A DNA stretch of 64,000 bases, taken from positions 1 through 64,000 of the forward strand of contig NZ_JANAIE010000003.1 in assembly GCF_029664245.1 (NCBI RefSeq), read 5' to 3'. A program made the position numbers and the translations under genes. Under the pieces are notes generated by a model. It ran no database searches. It was not told the origin of the DNA and was given only the letters and a program-made list of their open reading frames with translations. This document shows positions 41,749 through 50,383 of the stretch, piece after piece. The stretch's first letter is position 1, and each line of letters begins with the position of its first letter. Origin of the DNA: Profundicola chukchiensis. GTDB lineage: Bacteria; Bacteroidota; Bacteroidia; Flavobacteriales; Weeksellaceae.

Positions 41749-42530
41749 TTAATATTTTAAACGAAATTGCTCAGCATAAATTACGGGAAGTAAGTGAGGT
41801 TAAAAGTAAAGTGCCATTAGGGAAATTACAACAATTGCCATTTTATAATCGCACGTGTTTGTCGGCTAAGCAAAGCATGGCACAAAGCCAAAATGGAATT
41901 ATTGCTGAATTCAAAAGGAAGTCTCCTAGCCAACCTAATATTAATTTAGATGCTAAAGTAGAGCAAGTAGCCATAGATTATTCAGATAATGGTGCAGCTG
42001 CGATTTCTATTCTTACAGATCAAAAATACTTTGGAGGAAGTTTCAATTTTTTAGAACAAGCGAGAGAAAATGACACTCCACTTTTATGTAAGGAATTCAT
42101 CATTGATTCTTATCAAATCCATCAAGCCAAAGCTCATGGTGCGGATTTTATTTTACTCATTGCCGCTTTGCTTTCTAAAGCTCAAATCCTCGAATTCACT
42201 AAAATCGCTAAAGATTTAGGATTAGAGGTTTTATTAGAATTCCATGCTGGAGAGGAGTTTGAAAAATTAATAAATGAAGTTGATTTAGTGGGAATTAACA
42301 ACAGAGACTTAAAGACTTTTGAAGTTGACCTACAGCATTCAATCGCTATGAGAAATCGATTGCCAGAAGACAGAATAGTCATTGCAGAAAGTGGAATTCA
42401 CTCTGTCGAGGATTACAAACTTCTAAAACAGAATGGTTTTGATGGATTCTTAATAGGTGAATATTTTATGAAACAAGAAAAGCCAGGTCAAGCACTTAAA
42501 CAATTTATTCAAAGCATCAATGAAAATTAA
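41745..42530 (+). CDS. trpC: Indole-3-glycerol-phosphate synthase
   Basis: 261 residues from the ATG at 41745, which overlaps the trpD stop (ATGA); the frame can be read from 41721 but that start is inside trpD. IIAEFKRKSPSQPNIN, TDQKYFGGS, LCKEFIIDSYQIHQAKAHGA, VGINNRDLKTF, VIAESGIHSVEDY are the known TIM-barrel motifs. Its end overlaps trpF by 11 bases. Confidence 0.95.
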   Translation: MINILNEIAQHKLREVSEVKSKVPLGKLQQLPFYNRTCLSAKQSMAQSQNGIIAEFKRKSPSQPNINLDAKVEQVAIDYSDNGAAAISILTDQKYFGGSFNFLEQARENDTPLLCKEFIIDSYQIHQAKAHGADFILLIAALLSKAQILEFTKIAKDLGLEVLLEFHAGEEFEKLINEVDLVGINNRDLKTFEVDLQHSIAMRNRLPEDRIVIAESGIHSVEDYKLLKQNGFDGFLIGEYFMKQEKPGQALKQFIQSINEN

Positions 42531-43149
42531 AGTTTGCGGTATCACAGATATAAATCAAGCCAATACCTTAGCGGATTTGGGAGTTCACTTCATAGGATTT
42601 ATTAGCTATGAAAAATCTAAACGTTATGCTTGGAACAAGATCCAACCATCTGAATTAAAAACATTCAAATCAATTAAAAAAGTAGGCGTATTTGTTAATG
42701 AAAATGTTCCTAGCCTATTAGACATAGCACAACAAGCCGAGTTTGATTTCATTCAGCTTCATGGCAATGAAAATGTAGAAGATGTGAAAGAAATTTCTAA
42801 GTTCTATCCTGTCATTAAGGCGATTTCTGTAGCTGAAAACTCGAATCATTTACAAGAGCAAATAAATCAATATTCAGCCTATGTCAGTTATTTCTTGTTT
42901 GACACTGCCACCAAAAGCTACGGTGGATCAGGAAGAACTTTCGATTGGAATATTTTGAATGATTTAAAGATAAACCAACCTTACTTTCTAAGTGGTGGCT
43001 TATCGGTGGGGACAGATTTTAACTTTGAAACATTCAATCAAACTCCATTTGCACTTGATATTAACAGCAAATTCGAAAGTTCTGCTGGCATTAAGAACAT
43101 AAAACTGATAGAATCTTTTATTGCTAAAAACAACTTAATTAAAGCCTAA
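42520..43149 (+). CDS. trpF: Phosphoribosylanthranilate isomerase
   Basis: 209 residues. KVCGITDINQANTLADLGV, FVNENVPSLLDIAQQAEFDF IQLHGNE, and DTATKSYGGSGRTFDW then FLSGGLS are the family motifs, with the catalytic Cys and Asp. Isomerises PRA to CdRP. Separated from trpB by 3 bases. Confidence 0.95.
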   Translation: MKIKVCGITDINQANTLADLGVHFIGFISYEKSKRYAWNKIQPSELKTFKSIKKVGVFVNENVPSLLDIAQQAEFDFIQLHGNENVEDVKEISKFYPVIKAISVAENSNHLQEQINQYSAYVSYFLFDTATKSYGGSGRTFDWNILNDLKINQPYFLSGGLSVGTDFNFETFNQTPFALDINSKFESSAGIKNIKLIESFIAKNNLIKA

Positions 43150-43152
43150 ATC

Positions 43153-44355
43153 ATGGAAAATTTAAATAAAATCAACAAAAACCCAGATAATTTTGGGTAT
43201 TATGGAGAATTTGGAGGAGCCTATATTCCAGAAATGCTTTATCCGAATCTAAAAGAATTGCAAGAGAATTACTTGGAAATTATAGAATCTGAAGAGTTCA
43301 AATCAGAATTCAAAGATTTATTGCAAAATTATTTGGGTAGGTCAACCCCGTTATATCATGCGAAAAATTTAAGCCAAAAATACCAAACCAATGTTTACCT
43401 AAAACGTGAGGATTTAAACCATACAGGTTCTCATAAAATGAATAATGCTTTAGGTCAAATCTTGTTAGCCGAAAAGTTAGGTAAAACTAGAATCATTGCT
43501 GAAACTGGAGCTGGTCAACATGGTGTAGCCACTGCAACAGCATGCGCTTTGCGAGGTTTAAAATGTATTATTTATATGGGTGAAGTTGACATGAAACGTC
43601 AGGCGCCCAATGTAGCTAGAATGAAGATGTTAGGCGCAGAAGTTCGACCTGCAACAAGTGGTAGCAAGACTTTAAAAGATGCTGTAAACGAAGCTTTAGC
43701 CGATTGGATTTCTAACCCAACTGATACTCACTATTTGATTGGTAGCGCTGTTGGACCTCATCCTTTTCCTGATATCGTCGCTCGGTTTCAAAGTGTGATT
43801 AGCGAAGAAATAAAAGATCAGTTTCGTCAAAAATTTGGCGGTCAACCCACACATGTTATGGCCTGCGTTGGCGGAGGAAGCAATGCGGCAGGAACTTTTT
43901 ATCATTTTATAGATGAACCTCAGGTAGAATTAATTGCGGCTGAAGCAGGAGGATTAGGTGTGAACAGTGGAAAAAGTGCTGCGACTTATCAATTAGGAAG
44001 TATAGGAATTCTGCACGGGAGCAAAAGTCTACTTATGCAAACTAAGGATGGTCAGGTGGTAGAACCACACAGCATTTCTGCGGGTTTAGATTATCCAGGA
44101 ATCGGACCACTTCATGCTCATTTAGCCACAGAAAAAAGGTTAAAAATAGTAGTTGTTACGGATGAACAAGCTTTAAAAGCTGCACATGAATTAACAAGAT
44201 TAGAAGGCATATTACCAGCCTTGGAATCTGCCCATGCTTTGGCATTATTAGAAACCCAAAATTTCACAGCGAATGATCAAGTGGTTATCTGCCTAAGCGG
44301 AAGAGGCGATAAAGATTTAGAAACCTATTTAAACGCTTTTAATTTAAACTCATGA
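43153..44355 (+). CDS. trpB: Tryptophan synthase beta chain
   Basis: 400 residues. [20 protein letters not shown] carries the PLP-binding lysine (about 93), [34 protein letters not shown] and LSGRGDKD are conserved. Works with TrpA to make tryptophan from indole and serine. Overlaps trpA by 4 bases. Confidence 0.95.
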   Translation: MENLNKINKNPDNFGYYGEFGGAYIPEMLYPNLKELQENYLEIIESEEFKSEFKDLLQNYLGRSTPLYHAKNLSQKYQTNVYLKREDLNHTGSHKMNNALGQILLAEKLGKTRIIAETGAGQHGVATATACALRGLKCIIYMGEVDMKRQAPNVARMKMLGAEVRPATSGSKTLKDAVNEALADWISNPTDTHYLIGSAVGPHPFPDIVARFQSVISEEIKDQFRQKFGGQPTHVMACVGGGSNAAGTFYHFIDEPQVELIAAEAGGLGVNSGKSAATYQLGSIGILHGSKSLLMQTKDGQVVEPHSISAGLDYPGIGPLHAHLATEKRLKIVVVTDEQALKAAHELTRLEGILPALESAHALALLETQNFTANDQVVICLSGRGDKDLETYLNAFNLNS

Positions 44356-45086
44356 AACTAAATATATTTTTTACGGCTGGTTTTATTGAAAATGCTACAA
44401 CCCTAGAAATTATTCAAGCTTTAGAAGAAAATGGAGCTGACCTAATAGAAGTAGGCATGCCCTATAGTGATCCTGTAGTTGATGGCCCGGTGATTCAGAA
44501 AGCTAACCAAATTGCGATTAATAATGGAATGAATATTTCAAAACTTTTTAAGGAATTAGAAGGCTTGAAAACCAAGGTTAAAATTCCTGTGATTTTGATG
44601 GGCTACCTGAATCCTGTGATGCAGTATGGAATAGAGGAATTCTGTGAAGATGCCGAAAATGTAGGTGTTCAAGGTGTAATCATTCCTGATTTACCACCTC
44701 ACGCTTATGAAAAAGATTATAAACAACTCTTTGAAGAACATAAGCTCAATTTCTCATTTATCATAACTCCACAGACGGATAATCAAAGAATGAAATATTT
44801 AGATGAGTTAAGCAATGGCTTTGTATATGCTGTTTCTACCAATTCTGTTACGGGGAATACATTGCAACATCAGGAACAAGAAGCATATTTTACTCGACTT
44901 AAGGAATTTAAGTTCAAAAATGAATGCTATGTTGGCTTTGGAATACGAGAGAAAAAGGATTTAGATTATTTATCACAATTTGTTGATGGAGGAATCATAG
45001 GCTCTGCTTTTATGCGACATTTAGCTCAAAACAAAGACAGTGCATTAAATGCTATTCCAAGATTTATGAAAGTATTAAAAGATTAA
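44352..45086 (+). CDS. trpA: Tryptophan synthase alpha chain
   Basis: 244 residues. [22 protein letters not shown] holds the catalytic Glu and Asp (written here as [14 protein letters not shown]). [20 protein letters not shown] and [10 protein letters not shown] follow. It cleaves indole-3-glycerol phosphate. Last gene of the trp operon; a terminator stands 80 bases on. Confidence 0.95.
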   Translation: MKLNIFFTAGFIENATTLEIIQALEENGADLIEVGMPYSDPVVDGPVIQKANQIAINNGMNISKLFKELEGLKTKVKIPVILMGYLNPVMQYGIEEFCEDAENVGVQGVIIPDLPPHAYEKDYKQLFEEHKLNFSFIITPQTDNQRMKYLDELSNGFVYAVSTNSVTGNTLQHQEQEAYFTRLKEFKFKNECYVGFGIREKKDLDYLSQFVDGGIIGSAFMRHLAQNKDSALNAIPRFMKVLKD

Positions 45087-45167
45087 ATGTTGCCCACTAA
45101 GAGATCGCGATAAATTTACCTTAAAATGAGTTGATATTCTTTTAAGCTAAAAGTAATATTCAATAAA

Positions 45168-45198
45168 AAAGCTCACAAGAGAATTTCTTGTGAGCTTT
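45168..45198. terminator. Terminator after the trp operon
   Basis: AAAGCTCACAAGA (45168-45180) and TCTTGTGAGCTTT (45186-45198). Convergent with the FKBP gene. Confidence 0.85.
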
Positions 45199-45245
45199 AA
45201 CTAATGAATTTTTATATAATAATCCGAGGATTATTTAAACCTACA

Positions 45246-45674
45246 TTATTTAATTTCTAATAGTTCTAATTCGAAAGTTAGATCTTGACCAGCCAACGGG
45301 TGGTTAGCGTCTACAACGATAAAATCCTCCTCTACTTTTGCAATACGCAATTGATGCTCAGAACCATCTGGGTTTTTAGAAACTAGTCCCATTCCCACTT
45401 CTGGTTTGATTTCCTGTGGAAGGCTTTCCATAGGAATTTGTTGGAAAAGATCCTCACGAACCTCACCATAAGCTTCCTCTTTTGAGATCGTGAAAGTTTT
45501 CTTTTCGTTCACTTTCATGTCTACTAATCCTTTTTCGAAGCCAGGAATTAATTGACCTTCGCCAAGCTTAACTTCTAATGGCTCACGTTGTAGAGAGCTA
45601 TCGAATACTTGTCCGTCGCTTAATTTTCCTGTGTAATGAAGTTTTACAGTTTCATTTCCTTTTACTTGACTCAT
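45246..45674 (-). CDS. FKBP-type peptidyl-prolyl isomerase (SlyD-like)
   Basis: 142 residues. VKLHYTGKLSDGQVFDSSLQ and VKLGEGQLIPGFEKGLVDM are FKBP strands; the insert between the halves and FIVDANHPLAGQDLTFELEL at the end match SlyD-type chaperone-isomerases. A metal-binding C-terminal tail is lacking. A TAGTTTTG box lies at 45713-45706. Confidence 0.85.
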   Translation of the reverse strand: MSQVKGNETVKLHYTGKLSDGQVFDSSLQREPLEVKLGEGQLIPGFEKGLVDMKVNEKKTFTISKEEAYGEVREDLFQQIPMESLPQEIKPEVGMGLVSKNPDGSEHQLRIAKVEEDFIVVDANHPLAGQDLTFELELLEIK

Positions 45675-45848
45675 AAATTTGTTTTTACGATTTTTTCTAA
45701 GTGAGCAAAACTATGGGTTTGAAACGCCAATTCCACAGAATTAAGCACTTAATCTCAAAGTTTAAGAGAATGTTAACGTTATAGAGAGTCAAAATCAGCA
45801 TAAAATGAATGAATTTTTGGGAATTGTATGTTATTAAAATACTTAAAA

Positions 45849-46298
45849 CTAATTGATCAAAAACATAGTTTTTCTTCTTTTAAACTTATTCCACTTATAA
45901 ATATACTTAGGGTATACTATCCATTCGCTCGCTCCAGTCCTATATTTCATTTGTCCAAAATCGCTTATTGGAATATTAGTAATTACGAAATATAGGCTTG
46001 ATTCTTCCCAATAAGTTCCCTTGGTAAAATCTAAATCTTTGTGATTTTTACTGAACAAATATGACCATTCTTGTTCTATTTTATAAGTGCTCAGATAATT
46101 ATATTTTTCTATTACATCAGAAGGCGTATAACCACCTTTGTATAATTTCTCTATAAGTTCTGCTAAGAGATCATATTTCTCTCCAATCGCATCATGACTA
46201 GTCACACTAAACTCGAAATCTAAAATATAGCCGTTATCTTTATACTCAAAGAGAAGATAAGTTCGCATTGGCTTTTTAAATACTGATCCCATTACCAA
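45849..46298 (-). CDS. Unknown protein, paralogue of 46688-47122
   Basis: 149 residues, no signal peptide. TYLLFEYKDNGYILDFEFSV, DLLAELIEKLYKGGYTPSDV and NIPISDFGQMKYRTGASEW align with the protein at 46688-47122. It overlaps the end of the lipoprotein gene 46292 by 7 bases. No family recognised. Together they form one of two tandem units. Confidence 0.6.
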   Translation of the reverse strand: MVMGSVFKKPMRTYLLFEYKDNGYILDFEFSVTSHDAIGEKYDLLAELIEKLYKGGYTPSDVIEKYNYLSTYKIEQEWSYLFSKNHKDLDFTKGTYWEESSLYFVITNIPISDFGQMKYRTGASEWIVYPKYIYKWNKFKRRKTMFLIN

Positions 46299-46594
46299 TC
46301 GCAGTTTGAATTCTTTATTAACTTCACTTGATATTCTTTATCTTGATTATCTACAAAACTAGCTTTTCCTCCTGAAATACTTGGTGGATCAAAATGATAA
46401 TCATCTAGCCAACCCCCATTAGGCCAATAAATCTTAACTAATTCTCCACTTTCCACATCAACCTTCAAAATGTAAGTTCTATTACTTCTAGAAGATGGAT
46501 TATACACCTGAACTTCCGCACAGGAAGAATCATTTGTTAGATTACAAGAGAGGATTAATGCAATAAAAGTGAATGCGAGAATATGTTTTATCAT
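46292..46594 (-). CDS. Small lipoprotein, first gene of tandem unit 2
   Basis: 100 residues with lipoprotein signal HILAFTFIALILSCNLTNDS (Cys17). Mature part: VQVYNPSSRSNRTYILKVDV, ESGELVKIYWPNGGWLDDYH, beta-rich. Paralogue of 47122-47367. Unknown function. Confidence 0.65.
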   Translation of the reverse strand: MIKHILAFTFIALILSCNLTNDSSCAEVQVYNPSSRSNRTYILKVDVESGELVKIYWPNGGWLDDYHFDPPSISGGKASFVDNQDKEYQVKLIKNSNCDW

Positions 46595-46687
46595 AAGTGA
46601 GTTTAGTTAAAGCTTGGATAATTTGAACGAAAAGCTACTATATTTTAGCACTTACTTTTTTGATAAGAGATCAAGAGCATCTAAGCA

Positions 46688-47122
46688 TTAATTAAGAAAT
46701 GCTCTTACCACTAGTTCGTCATCGTCAGACTCCATTGAATACCTTCTAAACTCACTATAATCATGACGGTATTTCATTTTTCCGAAGTTTTGTATGCTGG
46801 TATTATTAGTTACAACCATAAATAATCTTGTTTCTCCCCAGTAGTTTTCTCTAATAAAGAGAAAGTCCTCTTGATTTTTAAAATCTAAAGAAGACCATCT
46901 TTGGATAATAAAATAGGTAGAGATGTGGGTTAGAGCTTCGGTTATTTTCTTTGGAGTTATCCCACCTTTTAACCATTTTTCTAATAGAACCTCGAAGGCT
47001 TCAAAAGCAGCTGTTACACTATGGTGTGACACCCGGCTATAATAATGCTGCAAGACATATCCTTGATGCTGATGTTCTAATAACAAATAAGCGTGATGCG
47101 GAACTTTAAATTGAGAAGACAT
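46688..47122 (-). CDS. Unknown protein, second gene of tandem unit 1
   Basis: 144 residues. AYLLLEHQHQGYVLQHYYSR, HSVTAAFEAFEVLLEKWLKG and SIQNFGKMKYRHDYSEFRRY align with 45849-46298 along the length, at clear but low identity. The duplication is old. Starts at the end of the small lipoprotein gene, overlapping it by one base. Confidence 0.6.
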   Translation of the reverse strand: MSSQFKVPHHAYLLLEHQHQGYVLQHYYSRVSHHSVTAAFEAFEVLLEKWLKGGITPKKITEALTHISTYFIIQRWSSLDFKNQEDFLFIRENYWGETRLFMVVTNNTSIQNFGKMKYRHDYSEFRRYSMESDDDELVVRAFLN

Positions 47123-47367
47123 TACAAATTACAATTAGATTCAACTACCAACCAATCCTGATACACAAATCCTTTATCATTGATATACGCAGCATAATAA
47201 TCATCTAGCCAACCTCCATTAGGCGAATAAATCTTAAACAATTCTCCACGCCACACATCAACCTTCAAAGTATAAGTTCTAATACTTCCAGAAGAGGGAT
47301 TATTTACTTGAACATCTGTATAGGAAGAATCATTCATTGGGTTACAAGAGAGAATATGTTTAATCAT
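47122..47367 (-). CDS. Degenerate small lipoprotein, first gene of tandem unit 1
   Basis: Start chosen at 47367, giving MIKHILSCNPMNDSSYTDVQ. Compared with 46292-46594 about eight residues (AFTFIALI) are missing from the signal, leaving only MIKHI before LSCN, so export is doubtful. The middle VDVWRGELFKIYSPNGGWLD is well kept. Probably a decaying copy. Confidence 0.55.
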   Translation of the reverse strand: MIKHILSCNPMNDSSYTDVQVNNPSSGSIRTYTLKVDVWRGELFKIYSPNGGWLDDYYAAYINDKGFVYQDWLVVESNCNL

Positions 47368-47540
47368 AAATGAGTTAAGATAAGGCTTGGAAAATATGAA
47401 CAAAGTATAGATTATTTTAATGAATTAAATATACTAAAATAAGCATTTAGATAAGCCTAAATCCTTAAATCAAATTATCTTATTTAAAGTGAATTACTGA
47501 AGCTAGACAATAATCTTAAATGCAGTTGCAGGATTTTATT

Positions 47541-47679
47541 ATTTCAGGTTTGTATTACAATTGCGTATCAATTCTGCTAACATTCGAAATAAAAAAAGCC
47601 ACCTACATTTCTGTAAGTGGCTGTGCTTAAATGCTCCCCCTCTTGGGCTCGAACCAAGGACCCTCTGATTAACAGTCAG
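47541..47679. repeat. Left 139-bp direct repeat with the 3' part of tRNA-Asn (attL-like)
   Basis: It matches 49528-49666 with a constant offset of 1987 bases and only a few changes. It contains the tRNA 3' part (47634-47679, from nucleotide 29 to 74 of tRNA-Asn), its terminator hairpin and about 90 bases of downstream flank. It stops exactly in the anticodon arm (CTGACT). Such a partial copy is left when an element recombines into a tRNA gene. Confidence 0.85.
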
Positions 47680-47909
47680 TATTAGAATATTATCATTTAT
47701 TATCTTTCTTTCTAATTTTGTGTCAGTTAGAAGCAAATGACTTATCCTATATAATCCTTTTAAATCTTATTTTTTCTTAAAATTTATTTAGTGATACATA
47801 CTTTATTAATTTGGGAATTTTTTTATTAAAATTAGGATATTAGGCAATATATAAAATACATTTTTATGCTCCGAAACCAAAACTTCCTAAAAAGATATAA
47901 CCACCTGCA

Positions 47910-48347
47910 TTAGTCAAAACCATAATGAACTTTACCAGCTTGATTATAATAAACGACCCATTCATGATTTGTTGACTGATTTTTTAAAGCAAAGCCTAAT
48001 GGGGTCCCATTTTTCTTGTCATAAATAAAAACAAAGGTCCCAACTAGTGATAGATCATAATCACGATGATTTATTGTTCTCATCGAAATTTCGGTTTTAT
48101 AATATATATGGTAGTTTCCTTTATCATCGTAATCAGTTCTCATTAAATTAACATATTGTGACTTTTTTGTATTAAAATCTAAATCTTGAATCGTTAACAG
48201 TTCGGATTTATCATAGTATGAAAAGTTTACTCTCTCTTTAACAAGAGTGCCATTAGATATTAACCTGTACTCTGCATCTACATAATGACTCTGAGCACAT
48301 ATAAATGCATTAAAGAAAAGGATAAAAATTAGAATATACTTTTTCAT
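47910..48347 (-). CDS. Secreted protein of unknown function in the tRNA-flanked segment
   Basis: 145 residues with a Sec signal peptide (KKYILIFILFFNAFICAQSH). The rest is beta-rich (VDAEYRLISNGTLVKERVNF, SYYDKSELLTIQDLDF, RTDYDDKGNYHIYYKTEISM). No family recognised. It lies between the direct repeats. Confidence 0.55.
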   Translation of the reverse strand: MKKYILIFILFFNAFICAQSHYVDAEYRLISNGTLVKERVNFSYYDKSELLTIQDLDFNTKKSQYVNLMRTDYDDKGNYHIYYKTEISMRTINHRDYDLSLVGTFVFIYDKKNGTPLGFALKNQSTNHEWVVYYNQAGKVHYGFD

Positions 48348-48732
48348 ATATCGAATTTAATTTTTGCAATTTAATTATTTCTTTTTTCACAGAATGGAAA
48401 ATTACTTTTAATTTTTGCAAAATCTATCAAAAATCTTTGATTTACTATACCGATATCATTATAAACCATTTAGATGATTACGCGAAAAGAGATTTTTTGG
48501 GACCTTTCTAGAACTCCTTTTTGATATAAGTCTTTAAGTGACATAAAATGAATATTTACAGTTTAAAATGTAACTATTCACATTTTAAAATAGCTATAAT
48601 AATGAACTTTAATTTTTTAAATTTCAATTAATAAGCTTATCACCTTATTTTTAGCCGTACACGTTTATGTAAAGTTTATAATAATTCATTGTCTCGAAAG
48701 CTATAATAGCTATTTTTGAGGTAATAAAATGA
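48348..48732. other. Intergenic stretch without a recognisable gene
   Basis: About 385 bases between 47910-48347 and the restriction-subunit tail. It is very AT-rich with several stops in all frames. The only structure seen is AGCTATAATAGCT (about 48699-48711), a short palindrome followed by ATTTTT. Nothing else is supported. Confidence 0.6.
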
Positions 48733-48870
48733 TCCACTAAATTTCATAATCAAATCAAACCCAATTTTGACGAGGTAAGAATTAAGAAGATTGAGAGTTT
48801 AAAACTAGCTGAGTTAAGAGATTGGTTATTGCTTATGTTAATGAATGGTCAGGTAAGTATTGAGGAGTGA
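48733..48870 (+). pseudogene. C-terminal tail of a type I restriction specificity subunit (HsdS)
   Basis: The open frame STKFHNQIKPNFDEVRIKKI continues ESLKLAELRDWLLLMLMNGQ and VSIEE to TGA at 48868. L-x-x-LRDWLLPMLMNGQV is the usual end of HsdS proteins in Bacteroidota. Only about 45 residues remain, without either target-recognition domain or an ATG. It is evidence that a type I restriction-modification system once lay here. Confidence 0.75.
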
Positions 48871-48894
48871 AGGACTTAATTAATTATAAATATT

Positions 48895-49467
48895 ATGAAA
48901 AACTATCCTATTCTTGAGTCAAAAAACACATCATCCATAGAGGAATTTATCAGCTTTTGGAGTAAGCAATACCATTTTACAAATATGGATTTCTATACTC
49001 AGAACATAAATAAAGATCAATTTACAACAGATGATATTTTAGAGCTATATACTTGGAAAAACGGTATGAGGCTAAGTACTCAAAAAGTAAACTCAATTCA
49101 AGCGAAGGTTATCCCTAAATTGGATATCATTAATAAACTTAAACAAGATAGCACACCCAATTTGGATTTCTTTTTAGAAGAATTCAAATCCTTAAGTTTC
49201 GTTTGGAAAATATTCCTTTTACACATTATTTCTCCAGAAACTTACCCTATGTATGACCAACATATTCATAGAACTTTTTGCTTTCTACATCCTGATAATC
49301 CAAGAATATTAAATGCAAAACAGCACGAGCTTTATTTTGATTATTATCTTGATTTTATAAAAAATGAGGAAATAAAAGACATTAGAGAAATGGATAAGGC
49401 ATTTTTTGCTTTTGGGCAGTTTATAAACACGAAACAATATATAAGCTTGGTTCAACAGAACTCATAA
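48895..49467 (+). CDS. Unknown protein downstream of the HsdS remnant
   Basis: 190 residues, cytoplasmic, helical: SSIEEFISFWSKQYHFTNMD, YTWKNGMRLSTQKVNSIQAK, KIFLLHIISPETYPMYDQHI HRTF and YYLDFIKNEEIKDIREMDKA. FLLHIISPETYPMYDQHIHR has a distant look of helical glycosylase-like folds (structural HhH part), but this is a weak impression. It starts 25 bases after the HsdS stop, so it was part of the same operon and may be a defence-related accessory gene. Confidence 0.5.
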   Translation: MKNYPILESKNTSSIEEFISFWSKQYHFTNMDFYTQNINKDQFTTDDILELYTWKNGMRLSTQKVNSIQAKVIPKLDIINKLKQDSTPNLDFFLEEFKSLSFVWKIFLLHIISPETYPMYDQHIHRTFCFLHPDNPRILNAKQHELYFDYYLDFIKNEEIKDIREMDKAFFAFGQFINTKQYISLVQQNS

Positions 49468-49527
49468 TTTAGATATTTTCTGAGCATTAAGATTCCAAAC
49501 GTCAAAAATCTAGTTGCTAGCTTTTAT

Positions 49528-49666
49528 ATTTCAGGTTTGTGTTACAATTGTGTATCAATTCTGCTAACATTAGAAATAAAAAAAGCCACCTACATTTCTG
49601 TAAGTGGCTGTGCTTAAATGCTCCCCCTCTTGGGCTCGAACCAAGGACCCTCTGATTAACAGTCAG
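49528..49666. repeat. Right 139-bp direct repeat, overlapping the intact tRNA-Asn (attR-like)
   Basis: Same as 47541-47679. Here the tRNA is complete, so this side keeps the host gene working. Confidence 0.85.
49578..49608 (-). terminator. Terminator after tRNA-Asn
   Basis: On the minus strand AGCCACTTACAG pairs with GTAGGTGGCT (with GU and one mismatch), followed by TTTTTTTA. A second copy exists at 47591-47621 in the left repeat. Confidence 0.75.
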
Positions 49667-49694
49667 ATGCTCTAACCAGCTGAGCTAAGGAGGA
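49621..49694 (-). tRNA. tRNA-Asn (anticodon GUU)
   Basis: 74 bases. The acceptor arms TCCTCCT and AGGGGGA, D arm GCTC/GAGC, anticodon loop CTGTTAA with GTT at 34-36, and T arm CTTGG-TTCGAGC-CCAAG are all present. CCA is not encoded. Its anticodon arm is the breakpoint of the left copy at 47679. Confidence 0.95.
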
Positions 49695-49797
49695 ATGCTG
49701 TAAAAGCGGATGCAAATATAAATTAAGTTTTTATAATTGCAAAAATATTTTCAAACTTTTTTAAATTATTTTTCTCTTCTTCAAAAAAACTACTCCG

Positions 49798-49871
49798 TCG
49801 GGATGACTGGATTCGAACCAGCGACCACACGCACCCCATGCGTGTACGCTACCAGACTGCGCCACATCCCG
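49798..49871 (-). tRNA. tRNA-Pro (anticodon GGG)
   Basis: 74 bases. Acceptor CGGGATG with CATCCCG; anticodon loop ATGGGGT in the stem ACACGC/GCGTGT gives GGG; T arm CTGG-TTCGAAT-CCAG. The discriminator base is A and CCA is not encoded. Confidence 0.95.
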
Positions 49872-49932
49872 AATTGGCGAGCCCAAAATTAAAACTTATT
49901 TTCAATTTTCAAAAATAATGTTTGAAAAAATT

Positions 49933-50379
49933 TTAGACTTTTTCTTCTAAATCTTCAGTATCAATATCTTGCTTTCGTCGTGGCAGTAAAAAATAATAGA
50001 TCGGCGTCAACATATATCCTATCCAAATCAAATATGCACCAAAATGAAACTTAGTTTTTAGTATTCGATGGCTAAATTCTTCATTGAAATCATATATCGT
50101 ATACCCCAATCCTATACATGCCAATAGAAAAATTATAAAACATATCCATTGACGTATTTTCTTATCGAGCATGCGATAAACTATATGTAAAATCACAATG
50201 ATGATTAATTGAGATGCAAATATATAAGCTCCGCTCTGTAAAGGTGATTTTAGGAACGCATAGCTTTTATTAAATAAACTAATGCCTAACTTCCCAATCC
50301 ACGACATTTGAGCTAATAGCAGCGCAGAAATAGTCGAAAGCAGAAGTTGAATAAAAGCAATATTCAGAAAAGTTCTCAT
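49933..50379 (-). CDS. Four-span membrane protein of unknown function
   Basis: 148 residues with hydrophobic stretches at about 7-25, 50-68, 79-98 and 113-132 (QLIIIVILHIVYRML; WICFIIFLLACIGLGYTIYD). No family recognised. It lies 4 bases after the ABC permease gene, so it belongs to its operon. Confidence 0.6.
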   Translation of the reverse strand: MRTFLNIAFIQLLLSTISALLLAQMSWIGKLGISLFNKSYAFLKSPLQSGAYIFASQLIIIVILHIVYRMLDKKIRQWICFIIFLLACIGLGYTIYDFNEEFSHRILKTKFHFGAYLIWIGYMLTPIYYFLLPRRKQDIDTEDLEEKV

Positions 50380-50383
50380 ATGT

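Noticed and set aside
47634-47679. A second tRNA-Asn gene
   Set aside because: Only nucleotides 29 to 74 are present; the D arm and 5' acceptor strand are missing.
47539-47736. A 65-residue frame on the minus strand
   Set aside because: It overlaps the tRNA-Asn repeat and its terminator and has no protein-like features.
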